Shown here piece after piece: positions 32,461 through 44,548 of a stretch of DNA of 64,000 nucleotides (position 1 is the stretch's first letter; each line of letters begins with the position of its first letter). The DNA is from Podospora bellae-mahoneyi (lineage: Eukaryota; Ascomycota; Sordariomycetes; Sordariales; Podosporaceae). The notes beneath the pieces were generated by a model that did no database searches, had not been told where the DNA came from, and worked only from the letters and a program-made list of their open reading frames with translations. Both the position numbers and the translations under genes were made by a program. The stretch spans positions 6,448,001-6,512,000 of the forward strand of contig NW_026946359.1 in the NCBI RefSeq assembly GCF_035222275.1, written 5' to 3'.

Positions 32461-35400
32461 ATGGCTGCGAGCACGGCGACGCCGTTCTCTACCATGAGCC
32501 CTCTTTCTTCCATGAATCCCACATCCACAGAGCACGACTGGCGCTTCCCCCGCAGACCTCAGGACGCTGCCCACAACCAAAGATCCAAAGCTGATCGAGT
32601 CACCGCAAATGCACACCCAGGCCAGCCGACCACCGGCCAGAGGATAACCACCGCCGCAACTTCCTCCGCCCGTCCAAGGTATCCTGCCCTGCCCTTTGAC
32701 GCTCCTGCTCCATACAATGGCCCTTACCAGGGATTGCTTCAAGCTGCCGTCTTCCCCCCTTTTGAGCGCACCAGCCCCAATGTCGTCCAGGGCTTTGATG
32801 AGATGCAGAGGGAAGACCCCTTGGCTACACAGATCTGGAAGCTGTTCGCGAGGACGAAGCAGCTCCTCCCCAACCGGGACAGGCTGGAAAACTTAACATG
32901 GAGGGCGATGCATATCAAACTGCAAAAGGCCAAGCAGGCCGAGGAAGCCAAGTAAGTTTTCGACTTTCCCACATGGCATTCTGGGAATACGCCATTGTTG
33001 GTGAGCTCCGCTGACTCTCCGGACCCCCTCAAGACGGGAGCGGTCGCGTGCTGCGGCACTCAATGCGCCCAGCGGAATCGCCCAGCAGTTGCGCCAGTCA
33101 TCGGATCATGACGCCATGAACTTGGACGAGTACATCAACCATGAACTTGTAGGGACCCCATCTGGCATGGCACTTACCCCCGGATCGGAGAGCGCCAGGC
33201 AAGCCGATGAACGCTCCAGCTACGCCACGGCCTCTGCAATCCCCATCAAGCCGCGCAGGGACGCAGCACAGCCCATGATTCCGCAATCTGTTCCTGTGGC
33301 CGCACATCAGCGCGTGCCAGAGGAGTTCGGCTATCTCCCCCGGCAAGTTAGGAAAACGAGCATCGATGAGACAAGCAGAAGTGTAAGTCTACGGGCCGAC
33401 CCCTCCCGCGTATCAACTTGTGATTGTGTCAAGGCATCCGCGTTGAGGATCAGGTGATCTGACCTTGTCAATGTGTCTCTAGAACCGGAAACGACCTGCC
33501 AACTTCTCTCCGCACGTCTCGGCCATGAACAGTGGCTTTGGAACCGGCGGACTGGACGCTGATCAATACTCACTCGATAACAACAATTCGCAACAAAACA
33601 CCATGGCACAAGCGAACAATCAGCCAGGTGTTCCATTTCCCCTGGACACCTTCCAGCTCGACAACGATCCTATTATCACCTCTGCTGGTCCTTTCCAGCC
33701 CAACTTTACCTTCTCGCCATCGACTTCGCCTATGGTTGCTCATGATCACTTCTCTGTTTACAACGGCAACACGATGCAACCAAGCTCGCTTGCTGGCGCA
33801 GACTTTTACTCGCCCCCTGGCTCTGCATATCAATCTGCAGTCTCCACCCCTCACCCACTGGGCGAGGGCGGCGAGGGGTTTTACTTTGCTTCCATGGATA
33901 TGCGCCAGCGCCAGCAGCCATACCGGACGGGCCCGTCCGGTATGAACAACACCCTCAGCCAGCATTTCAGTTATCCGAACAGCGGCAACATGATGTTCGC
34001 CACGACGACCTCGAGCGCCGACCCCACCTCTGCTTTCACTGCGCCGAGTAGCTTTGGTCACATCGATCCGTCAACGGTGTTCGGACAGGATCATGCTGCT
34101 CGCTCCCCCGGCGTTGGCTTGGGCCAGGATCCGCCCATGTTTTTTGGGGGCGCCGAGTCGGATGATGAGGAGGGCGGAGTGTTTGCTGACAGAAACCTGT
34201 CGATGACCATAGAAGACAGCTTCGAAAGCTCAAGCTCGTCGTTGGCGTGGGATCCCACATTGCCCGGTAACTTTAGCACGCAAGCTGCGAGATATCCCGC
34301 CGGGCCGCCCCGTAAACATGTCGCGATCGGGGGCACGACGACCGAGTTTGTCGATGCGAATGGGGATTACGGTCTGGCTAGATCTCACTCTCAGTCGTTC
34401 CGCACGACCAATGGACGCCAAATCAAGATGCCCCGGACGGCATCGACACCAGGATTGGCCAACATGGCTCATTCCTTCGGACAATCGAACCCCAACTCGC
34501 CGCCGGGTGATGCCATGTTCACTGCTGGCCTCTCATCCGTAGCAGCCAGCCGGCCTTCTTCACCTCCGCCGGGTTCAATGCACGGCTCTACCACGAACCT
34601 CCAGGGCGCCGGTGGCAACCAAGGGGACAGCAGTGCTCCCACCATGTGCACGAACTGCGCTACAACCACAACACCTCTCTGGCGCCGGAACCCCGAGGGC
34701 CAGCCTCTTTGCAACGCCTGCGGCCTGTTCTTGAAGCTTCATGGAGTAGTCCGTCCGCTCAGCTTGAAGACTGACGTGATCAAGAAACGCAACCGTGGAT
34801 CAGGGCCCAGTTTGCCAGTCAGCGGAACCAGCACTCGATCTAAGAAGAATGCCGCTTCCAGCTCTTCTAGCAACCTGTCGGGCGCGACCGGCCGGAAGAA
34901 CTCCACTCTTTCCATCACTTCCAATGCCAACCATCCGCCCACACAAGTGAGCACACCTCCGGCTGCCCAACACCGATCGAACAGCGTTCATGATGGCGAA
35001 AGTCCCGCGAGCGGCCCCGCCTCGGGGGGCAACACGGCTGGGAGCACCCCTACTAGCTATCATGGTAGCGCTGGCTCTACCAGCGGCGTGATTGGTGGCA
35101 AGGGTGTTATTCCGATTGCCGCAGCACCACCCAAGAACATGCCTGGTCCTGGCGCTGCATCCTTGACCAGAGCCGCGACTCTTGGTTCGAAACGCCAACG
35201 TCGCCACAGCAGATCTGCTGCCGACCAGCCTTCGAGCAGCATGGACATTGATAGCCCCGAGAATTCGACAGGTTCGAACGAAGCCGCCCGATCAGTTGGA
35301 TCTAGCAGCGGCTACTCCTCAGCCCATGCCACCAACAGTATGAGCTTTACCAACGGTAGCAGTTTCGGCGTGTCTCAACGCCCTCCCGGCGGATCGGGCT

Positions 35401-35498
35401 CCAGAGGCGCGCCCGGCAACCAGTCCTCGACCATGTTGAGCGGTATCGTTACAGGCGGCCAGCCCCAAGAGTGGGAGTGGTTGACTATGAGTCTCTAA
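32461..35498 (+). CDS. nit-2: NIT-2/AreA global nitrogen regulator, GATA zinc finger
   Basis: Three exons (32461-32951, 33034-33382, 33483-35498) give 951 residues. The N-terminal [32 protein letters not shown] (about 115-150) is the AreA-type conserved domain. The single GATA finger, CX2CX17CX2C, has Cys at about 669, 672, 690 and 693 ([15 protein letters not shown]...LCNACG) and is followed by [22 protein letters not shown], the basic DNA-binding tail. The last residues WEWLTMSL are the motif bound by the co-repressor NMR/NmrA. The rest is Ser/Gly/Asn-rich. The protein activates genes for secondary nitrogen sources when ammonium and glutamine are scarce. The start is the ATG before [11 protein letters not shown]; the same frame is open upstream, so a longer start cannot be excluded. 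Confidence 0.95.
33919..33944. repeat. Perfect 26-bp palindrome inside nit-2
   Basis: The arms CATACCGGACGGG and CCCGTCCGGTATG meet with no spacer. The palindrome lies in exon 3 within a low-complexity part of the protein (around [11 protein letters not shown]). Confidence 0.95.
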
Positions 35499-36683
35499 AA
35501 AGCCGTGCGTTTCTTCAGGCGCAGGGAGTTCTTACTTGGGCATTGGAACCCTTCTCAGTCTCCGATCAACCTCGAGCCTTGGTAATTGGTTATTGGCCAG
35601 CCTCCGAGTTCGGGCTGAATCGGATTTTTGAGCTTTGGTACGAGGCAGACTCTACAGGACTATCGGAATCAATATCAAAGCATGGATTTATAACCATGCT
35701 TTGTCTTTCTTTTGTTCACGTTTTTCGTGGCTTCTTTTTGGGGTATTTCTTTTTGTATATGGCTTTTCTCTGATACCACGATGATTTTGACCTGGTGCTG
35801 GGCAGACAACGGGGATGGCGTGGTCAATGACGCTGGCGCGTTCGCTACGAAACAGCCTCGATGATGGTAAAGCGTCGCAACGCTCTTTAATTTCGGGAGC
35901 AAGGCGATTGGTGTGGTGGGAGTCCCTGGGTTACACTGAATAGATCGATCAGGCGTTGCAGAGACGGGTGAGGAGAGAGGGGCGAAGTTGACTGCGGGAA
36001 GAAGGCTAGCCGTGATGTTATGTTTTTGTAGCATGGCTTCATCCGGCCCGCGTTTTCTGGTCTTTTTGGGTACTTTGTCTTTCTGATGGTGGGCTTCAGC
36101 GGTTCTTATTACACTCGATCAGGTGCCCATGGGACTGTTTCCTTTGCAGCGAAATCTACAACTGGCTGGCATATGTTAGATTTTGGTGGACGCTTTCCTT
36201 CTTTTGTCTCCCGGTGTGGTAATGGGCATCAACGTGGGCCTCTTTGCTGATGATGGGCGAAGTGGGCAGCGGGATTCTTTTTCATCATCTTTTTCCTTTC
36301 CTACAGATTCTTGTTAGACAATACGGGATACCCTAGTTCGAGATGAGATGGGCGGGATGGGGCGCGCGCGAGAGAGAGAAGAGACAATTTTTTGCTGGAA
36401 TCCTTCGTTTTCTTCTCAGGGTAGGAAGAAGGTTGCACGCCCAGACACACACGAGATGGATGTATGGGAGGCCACAACAATGACGATGATGGATCACAGC
36501 GGGTCAGAATAGCAGGAGAGGGCATGATGATGAATTTCTTTGCGTTGTCCACGCAGGCTTAGGTTTCTTTGCCGACCTTTTTGAAGGGAAGATTGGCAAT
36601 GAAAGGGATACCTAATTTCCGACTAGCAGGGAGAGGAAAGCGTGTTGTAGCAAAGCATAGCAACAGGTATGGCAAATGGTATG

Positions 36684-36722
<39 letters not shown>

Positions 36723-36896
36723 TACAATTGGCACACGTGAATACAAAATGTCTTGGCCAGTGTGTGATGCCCGATGTGACTGGGAAATGCCATCACCCGA
36801 AACGAGCTACTCGTTTGACACTTAACTTGAAATATCATTATTATTCAGACACCTATCTCACACCTTACCCTCCCTTTGGCCTCACCCGTCACCTTC
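35499..36896. other. Convergent intergenic region nit-2 / aldehyde dehydrogenase
   Basis: The 1.4 kb between two converging stops is T-rich at 35690-35780 (likely nit-2 3' UTR) and holds an AT dinucleotide run. No gene is seen. Confidence 0.5.
36684..36719. repeat. (AT)n microsatellite
   Basis: An AT dinucleotide run of about 36 bp, with one CA interruption, lies between the two convergent genes. Confidence 0.9.
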
Positions 36897-38855
36897 TCAC
36901 ATGTTCCCCATAATATTTCCCAACCCCTTCGCCAGCTTCCTCCCCCACCCCGGAGCGTACCCCATCTCCACCACCCCCCTAGCAAACCTCGAGCTCCTTT
37001 CTTGGTCGTTCACAGGATACCTCATCGCAGGCGGGATACTCGTCCTCACCCCCCCAAACCACCACCAAGCCCCAAACCGATCCTCACACACCGACTTGAC
37101 ATTGCACAACCCCCTCAACCCTTCCTCCCCGGCAAACCTCCCGTACCCACTGCCCGCCACCCCGCCAAAAGGTAGCTGCACCGCGTACGTAGCCCCAAAG
37201 TCGTTGACCGCGATCATTCCCGCCTTGATCTTCTTCACAATCACCGGTATTCTCGGGTCCGTCTCCCCTCCAAAAACAGAACTTCCCAGCCCGAAATCGG
37301 GAGCGTTGGCTACCGAGAGGATATCCTCCACCCTGTCGGAGGGCGTCTTCATCACCGTCATCACAGGGGCAAAACACTCCTCGTTGGCGATGGCCATGTC
37401 GGGAGTCACGTCGACCAGCAAAGTGGGAGTAAAGTAGTGACCCTTGGGGTGGTCAGGGTGGGTGTACCTCCTCCCGCCGGCCAGCAGTCTCGCCCCCTTG
37501 GAGACGGCTTCCGAGATGAGCGATTCGAGGCGGGAGAAGGAGCCGTCCGAGATCATGGCGCCCACGTCCTTGTCTTGGCCTAGGCGGAGGGATTTGACGC
37601 GAGGTTCGAGGAGGGAAACAAGTCTGTCGTAGATGCCCGGGGTGGCGATGATGCGCTCGATGCCGATGCAGTTTTGTCCCGCTGCCTGGAAGGAGCCTCG
37701 CAGCAGGGTTTCAACCACGCGGGGGACGTCACGGTCGGGCAAGGAATCGAGGATGATGGAGGCGTCCTTCCCTCCGAGTTCAGCCACCACGGGGATGAGG
37801 GCCTTCGCGGCAGAGGCGGCGACCTTGTGGCAGACGGGGCGGGAGCCGATGAAGGTTATGTGGGAGATTCCAGGGTGGGAGGTCAGATGGGAGGCGGTTT
37901 GGGGCCAGCAGACTACCGTTTGGATCAGGGAGGGGTTGTGCCCGTGTGCGACGAGAGCACCTCGCGCGATCGAGGTGAAGTAACCGGATGACCAGGCGGT
38001 TTGCTCAGAGACCTTGACGACGATGCCGTTGCCGGAGAAGAGAGCCGAGATGACGGGGCCGATGAAGTTGTGGAAGGGGTAGTTCCAGCTGACCAAGGCC
38101 GCAACAACACCGAGGGGTTCGTGGTAGACCGTGTTGCGCTTGTAGCTCATGAGAAGGTTGGTAGGGCGGCGGGAGGGGCGGAGGGCCTTTTCACCGTGCT
38201 TGATGGTCCATTCGAGCTTTTCGGCCGTGACGAGGATCTCGCCGAGCTGGGCGTCGACCATGGATTTACCGCTGTCGAGACAGGCGACGCGGCAGATCTC
38301 CTCCTGGTTGTCAAGTACATGTTGAAGCAAGGTTCTAAGAACCGCCCGGCGTTCGCGAAACGAGGTGGTGGCCCATTGCTCCTGGGCGGCCTTTGCTTGC
38401 TCAATGGCACGGTCGATAGCGTTCGAGGAGGAAGGGTTGGCGAAGCCGAGGAACTGGCCTGTAGCCGGCGCATAGCATTGAACAGCGGTAGATCCAGAGA
38501 CCTGTTGAGTACAAGCAATTAGTCTCCTGGTATATTCTAATATGATGCAGCGACCGCCTGCGCACCTTGATAGCTGGCTCCTCGAGAATCTCGGCGTTCT
38601 CCGGAACCTTCGGCGACGGGACTCGATAGAGGATGGGCTTGTCGTTCTCCCGAACAGCCATATACCAAACAGCAAACAAAGCAATCCCAGACCAGACAAT
38701 CGACCATGCGGACTCGGAGATAGCAAGAGACCTGAAAGTAGTTAGCAACCAATCTTTGCGCCATCATCAATCCTCGCTGCCTACGTTTTCTCCTGTATCG
38801 CCAGGCGCAGCTGGATGAGCAAGCTCCTGGGAGCCTCCATCAGTGTCTCCGCCAT
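36897..38855 (-). CDS. msc7: MSC7-type membrane-anchored aldehyde dehydrogenase
   Basis: Three exons (38855-38785, 38731-38566, 38501-36897) give 613 residues. The second exon contains a membrane helix (SIVWSGIALFAVWYMAV), so the enzyme is probably anchored in the ER or another membrane. The dehydrogenase fold follows: LGVVAALVSWNYPFHNFIGP, the NAD-binding stretch ISHITFIGSRPV, the general base Glu in VAELGGKDASI, and the catalytic Cys at about 357 in AAGQNCIGIERI. PFGGVAGSGYGRFAGEEGL is the usual C-terminal signature. Yeast Msc7 (644 residues) was named from meiotic recombination screens; its substrate is not established. The start at MAETLMEAPRSLL is preferred, but in-frame Met codons upstream (for example at 39022) exist. 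A longer unspliced frame starting at 38726 is an artefact of intron 2. Confidence 0.88.
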
Positions 38856-39807
38856 TGCTGCTGATTTTTCAACTGCAATTGACCTATTCACGACACTGCC
38901 TGGACGCTTTGGTGGTGCCGCGACTGGTTTTGTTGGGAGAGGAAGCTGTGGGCACAGCTTCGGCGTGGGACGCGATGCTTGGTTGTTCCCTTCCTCACAC
39001 CACTTTCTTGCGGGTCGTGCCATCTTGGCAGGGGCCGGGCTTGGCGATGGCCCCCTGACAACCAACATCAGATTCTCCAGTTGCTCATAGTCACAAGTGG
39101 CAAGACATACAGAATATTCGATAGAGAGGAAGCTCTCACTAACATTGATAATAAGGGATGTATGCAAAATTGACTCTCCGACTAACTCTATACAGCGCAG
39201 TTGAATTGTTGTATGTGTGGGTGTGTGTGTGTTTGTTTGTGTCGTTTTTGAGCCCACCCTGCCCCCTTCTTCCCCAAACACAAGTACTACCACCACCACC
39301 ACCACCACCACCCCCAGCAAGTTCAAACTCCAAAAAATTGCAAATGCACCATCCAAACGCCGGCTTCATTAATCTCAGAAAGCAGTAAACAACAGAAACG
39401 ACCTGTGTCTCGCCAAAAAAGGAGAGTATTCTGTCTTGACCACCCACCACCACCAGCACTGCCACCACCCAAAGGCCAAGTCTTCTCTGAGTTACAACCT
39501 CCCAAAACAACCTTCCTCCCAATCAGCCCCTTCCTCTCTTTTCCATCCCCACCCTCACCATCTGCAAGCTCTAAACGGCGCGATGGGTGCGCCACACAGC
39601 TCTACGTGGCAAAAACACCCGGGATATCAAGAACAAAAAAGGAATAAGAGAAAAATTCAAAGACACCACAGAGGTAAATCGAGGAACAGCGGAGAGAGAA
39701 AGAGCAGCGATGCTGCCCTGCAACAACGCGTGTGTCGTCCCGGAACCAATATAATATACAGTCGAATTTTCAACCTCCAAGAGCAAACACGCCTCCACAA
39801 CACCAAA
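38856..39807. other. Intergenic: dehydrogenase promoter and P4-ATPase 3' region
   Basis: Both neighbours are on the minus strand. The stretch contains an (ACC)n run and C/A-rich sequence with no supported gene. Confidence 0.45.
39287..39312. repeat. (ACC)n microsatellite
   Basis: About eight tandem ACC triplets end in a short C run, in noncoding sequence downstream of the P4-ATPase gene. Confidence 0.88.
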
Positions 39808-42800
39808 TCATTCAATGCTTTGCTTGGAGAATGCCGATAACCCCCGTTTCCTGACCGTGGTCAGGTTGAACCTTCGCTGCCCCGGCAGTCCTTGAGCCGA
39901 ATGGCTCGACTCAATCCTACTGAGCCGCGCCGCCGAGGTGAAGTCGTTACTGGCCTCGAAGCTGGGACGGACCCGATCTATGGATCGCCTCACCCGGTCA
40001 TACGACGGCCTGGCACGGTCTATCGAGGGCCGGCCAGGTCCGGCAATTTCTCTTTGAATGCTGTCAACCAGCTCGGCCTCAGGGAGATCCATGGACTGCC
40101 GGTTTTGCATGATGTAGTTGGTGCCATCGCTGCCGTTCTGTGCGCGTGTGTTGTGCGTGGCTGCGATGGAGGGAGGATAGATAGGCCGCCTGTCTTCGTC
40201 CACGCTCGCATATTGAGCGTGCTTAGACTTGCGACTTCTGCCCGACATCTTGCCCGAAGAGGCTGAAGAGCCCGTAGAGGTACCCTCGAGACCCTCGGAC
40301 GCGGCAGCTGCAGTGGCAACAGCCTGCGGATCATCGAACAAGCCCTGCTTGGCCTGCTCCCGAATGATGTCCACATCGTAAGGGAACGTCTGCTTCTGAA
40401 TGCATTTGACCACGAGACGCGGAAGCAAGCAGATAGCCGGCGTGACAATGAAACACATCCAAAAGGTCAACTCCTGGTAAACCTGGGGGGCGGCTTGGTA
40501 GAACGTGACAGCGTAGGTACTAGCCGTGTACACTCCAGTCCAGAAGAAGATGAAGATGTCGCTGATTACTATGGCGAGCAATGTCAGCCAATCCCATCGG
40601 TAGGTGTTGATGAGAATGTAGGCATTGATCGTGAAGACGGCCGGGTGGGCAATGTAGCACCCAAGACGTGTGCGCTCTGCGATGTCTAGTCCGTTGCCGG
40701 CTGCTGTGGCCGTCAAGGTGACGAACACGAATGGGATGAAGAAACAAGCGGCGGACTGGTAGACACCATCAGCCATATATGCCCTGGTGTGAACGTTAGC
40801 TTGAGCCTCCACTGCGTTTGCGGAAAGGGGAATGTTACTTACCAGAACTTGGTCTGTGTCCATTCCTTGCGCTCAATGCCACGGCGATAGAGCTGGGGCA
40901 CCACCAACGACACAGTGTCCGACACATCCTGGTCCAACACACCCATGAGGATGACCGGCACCGAGGTGAAGAAGAGGTTGAACATTAGGATATAGGTATA
41001 CTCGTAGATGTAAGCGATGTCGAAGTTGCAGTAGATTTGGAACCAGAAAATGGCAAAGGTCCAAATCATGTTCTTGTAGAAGAAGTTGCTAATCGACTCT
41101 GCCAAGCGCCGGTAGGACCATCGACCGTGAACAAGAACAAGCCTCTGCAAGAAGCGGAACTGTCCAATGGCATAATCCGAAGACATGACGGCTTGACGAC
41201 CTTCGACACCAGCAATACCGACACCCACGTCGGCTTCCTGGATCATGGCCACATCGTTGGCACCATCACCAATCGACAGGGTCATGACATCGAGACCGTT
41301 CTTGACCATGGCAACCACGGCGGCTTTCTGGGCGGGACTGACACGGCAGCAGAGAACTGACTTGCACTGCTTGCACAAGAGCAAGAACTTCTGCTTCAGG
41401 GCATCGCTGAGCACCCAGCGGAGGGTGAAACCGTCGATGACGAGACCGTGAGTAGCGGCCGGGGGTTCATGGTCCTTCTTAGCCATCTTAAGCTCTTCGT
41501 CACTGCCAGTCATCTGAAACTTGGCCAAACCGTTGTCGAGTTGTTCTTCAGCGTGCGCCAGATAATCCTCTTCCGAAGACATGCCACTTTCATCCTCGTT
41601 AACCTGGATGCGAAGAAGGTCCATGTCGTTGTGCAAGAGGTTGCAAGAGAAACCGATGTTGATGGCCGTTTCGACCTTGTCGCCAGTCAGGACCCAGAGC
41701 TTGATGCCGGCATCGCCGAGAAGAGCGATGGTGTCAGGGACACCGTCCTGAAGTCTGTCTTCAATAGCCGTGCCGCCCAGCAGGGTCAAGTCACGCTCGA
41801 TCTTATCAGCAACCTCCTCGAGCCTGTCCTCGCGGTTTTCCAGCGCGGTGGCGGCAAGGTCGTGCTCCTTTCGCCACTCGCGGTATTCTTCCTCGGAGAG
41901 CTCCTTTTGTGCAATGCACAAAGTACGGAGACCCTCGATGGCGAACATCTCGAGATGTTTGGCGGTTTCCTTGCGAAGTTCCTGCTGTTCTCCTTTCTTG
42001 AGACGCGAGTAAATGATGCTGTCGGCACCCTTGCAGAACAAAATGATCTTGCCGTCGGGCATCCTCACGATTGCGCTCATCCTCTTTCTGCTAGAGTTGA
42101 ATTCGATGGTGTTGAGAACCGGGTAGTGCCTGTCCTCGCCCATGACGTTGACGTTGATCCCATCGTTGGCGGAGCCGAGGACTGTGAAACCCATATCGCG
42201 GGCGGTTGCCACCAGGGCAGCCTCATCTGGAGATTGAGCCTTGAATTCCATCTTAGGAGGGTTGCCGGGAACCTTCTCCGCGATCACTGTGTGACAGAGA
42301 GCAAGGGCCAGCATGAAATGCGCGTTTGCCTCTTGCTGTTCCCTGCCGTTCTTACCAGCGAGATCCTCCACAAAATCAGGGGCAATGAAGGTCAAATCCT
42401 CGTCGTGCAGGTACGGGTTCTCGTGGAGCGAACGAAGGCCTTCCAGGGCCCTCACCTTGGCTGCGGCGATCTCGGCCCGGATCACCTTCGCCTCGTTCTC
42501 AACGTCGATGCCCATACGCTTGTTCATGCCGGCCTGTGCCTCCGTGTAGGCCTCGCCGTAAGGTTGACCGTTGATCGTGGCTTTCTTGAACTCCATGACG
42601 TTTTGCGTGAGTGTGCCTGTCTTGTCCGAAAAAATGTATTCAATTTGACCGACGTCATCAGAGATATTCCAGGACTTGGGGATACAAGGCTGATCGATCT
42701 TATCATAGTACATCCCAATGTCGCTGTAGATGAAGTAGGCCTGTAGCGTCCGTACAATTTCGAGCGAAATGTACAGGGAAATCGGAATCAAGTTCTGGAA

Positions 42801-44548
42801 GACGATGACAGCAGCCCAGAATGTGATGAACCCCGTCAGTTCCGGCGTTGAGCCGATGGAGCCATATTCAAACCAAGCGAGCGAAGCATCGTCCTTGGCC
42901 CAGGTAACACCGTTCACAAAAGCAGCCACCAAGCAGATCGCCACGAGAATACCCAGATTGCAGATGACGTTGAAGTTCAGCTCGCGAGCGATGCGGGCCC
43001 GCTTACTGGGCGTGATACCTGCATTCATCATGATCTTGGTGTCGTGGCCGGTGAAGACAACGATGCCGAGAGCCCACTCAGTATTGCGCAGATTGCATCC
43101 GCGGAGAAGCATGTTGTCGATGCTGATAGGTTCCGACATCTCCCTGGGCTCCCCTTTGGGATCCCAGGGGACCTTTTGCTGCCACTTGATCGCACCATTG
43201 TACTTGTAGAGATTTGCCTGAGGCGGCTCGCTTTCAATCACGAACCGAGCTCGTTCGCAATCACGGGCATGCTTCAGAGTACGACCACATCGAAGGGCGG
43301 ACCGAACTTTCAAGTTGGTTTCACCATCCAGGTTCTTGGTTTCGACGTAGCATGCACCATCGGGATCCGAAGTCGCGAGAATGATGATATCGGCCGGAAG
43401 TTCGTCGTCGTTGTAGATACGGACAAAATCGCCCACAACCAAGCTCTTCCAAGCATCCCTGTGAAACCTGGCCTTACCAGAGATCGGAACGTCTGGGTTT
43501 ATCATATCACCCTTGAGCGCTTGGAGAAGAAGGCCCTCATTTTCCACGGCGGTGGAGGTGCTGGGAGCCTCTTCATGATTTCGTGGCAGCGGCGATGGTA
43601 CTGGCGTCATTTGAATTTCTTCTCGAGCCGAGACAAACGAGTTTCGTGACATGGGTGATGCGACCGCCTCCCAGGGTGTCGTCCTGGTCTCAATCGACAT
43701 GCGCGGATCGACCGACTTCGACTTCTCCTCGGCAGCGTGTTCGTCCTTCTTCCATAACCCCTCGATGGCACGCCAGAGAGCTCCAAAGAACCGCGAAGTT
43801 GCCTTCTTTATCCTCCGCCAAAGAGAAACGTTGTCCTCCTCCACATTCACATTCTCGACCCCGAGTAACCGATGAACGGGGGCATTGTTGAGCTCATTAT
43901 CCAGGATCGTCCGTCGGTAATCTTCGATGGCGTCCTTGACTGCGGTAACGCAGATAATAAAAATTAGGGGTACGGCGTTTAGTCCAGGATTAACACCACC
44001 AAAAATAGGGAAAATCTGCCACAATGTTAACGATGACACCTGAAGTGTTGACCGCTCAATCGAACCCAGGGGCCACTCACAACTAGAATCACTATGAACA
44101 AGAAGAATATGTTGGCGACATTGTGAAATTGAAAGAAAAGGTTTTTAGGAATAAAGGATAATGGCGTGTACTTGGCCGTTCGGATCTTGTTTCTCGTAAA
44201 CTGTCGAGCCGGCTTGCCTTCTTCGTCTTGGAGTTCGCGTGGCAACGGCTGGCCAAAATAAAGTTGTCTTGGAGCAGGGCCGCCCTCGTCGTGCGCACTC
44301 TCGCTCTGGGTATCGACCTCTTGTTCTTCTGGGACAGCCTCCTCGGGCTGCTGTAGCGAACCTGCTCCTCCAGATGCCCTCTTCTTTTCCGATGCGGTCC
44401 GGTTGTGTTGTTTCCTGCCTATCAGTGATAGACGCTTCTTCGTCCCACTCTTCACCGTCATCTTCCGGGTGGCCCATCGTGTCCTCTGCATCGATATTTC
44501 CGGCCCCAAGTTATCGTTCCCCTCTTCTGCCATTGGTGGAGAAGCCAT
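39808..44548 (-). CDS. dnf1: Dnf-type P4-ATPase, phospholipid flippase
   Basis: Three exons (44548-44081, 44015-40843, 40783-39808) give 1538 residues, close to yeast Dnf1/Dnf2. [32 protein letters not shown] precedes membrane segment 1, and [18 protein letters not shown] follows. The actuator has DGETNLKVR; the P-domain has DKTGTLTQN with the phosphorylated Asp at about 620; the N-domain has [22 protein letters not shown] closes the hinge. The C-terminal membrane part starts [14 protein letters not shown], and the cytosolic tail is Ser/Arg-rich. Known Dnf proteins move phosphatidylcholine and phosphatidylethanolamine to the cytosolic leaflet of the plasma membrane with a Cdc50-family partner. 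The first intron has two in-frame acceptors; the one at 44016 gives the family-like length. The tail holds four 7-residue repeats. Confidence 0.92.
39949..40032 (-). repeat. Four 21-nt coding repeats in the flippase tail
   Basis: On the minus strand, four consecutive 21-nt units encode [21 protein letters not shown] and RPSFEAS. The units differ at several bases but keep the R-x-S-aromatic/aliphatic-acidic pattern. Confidence 0.85.

Noticed and set aside
41448-42746. 432-codon open frame on the plus strand
   Set aside because: It is exactly antisense to the P4-ATPase, whose motifs are unambiguous; the frame is a by-product of GC-rich codons.
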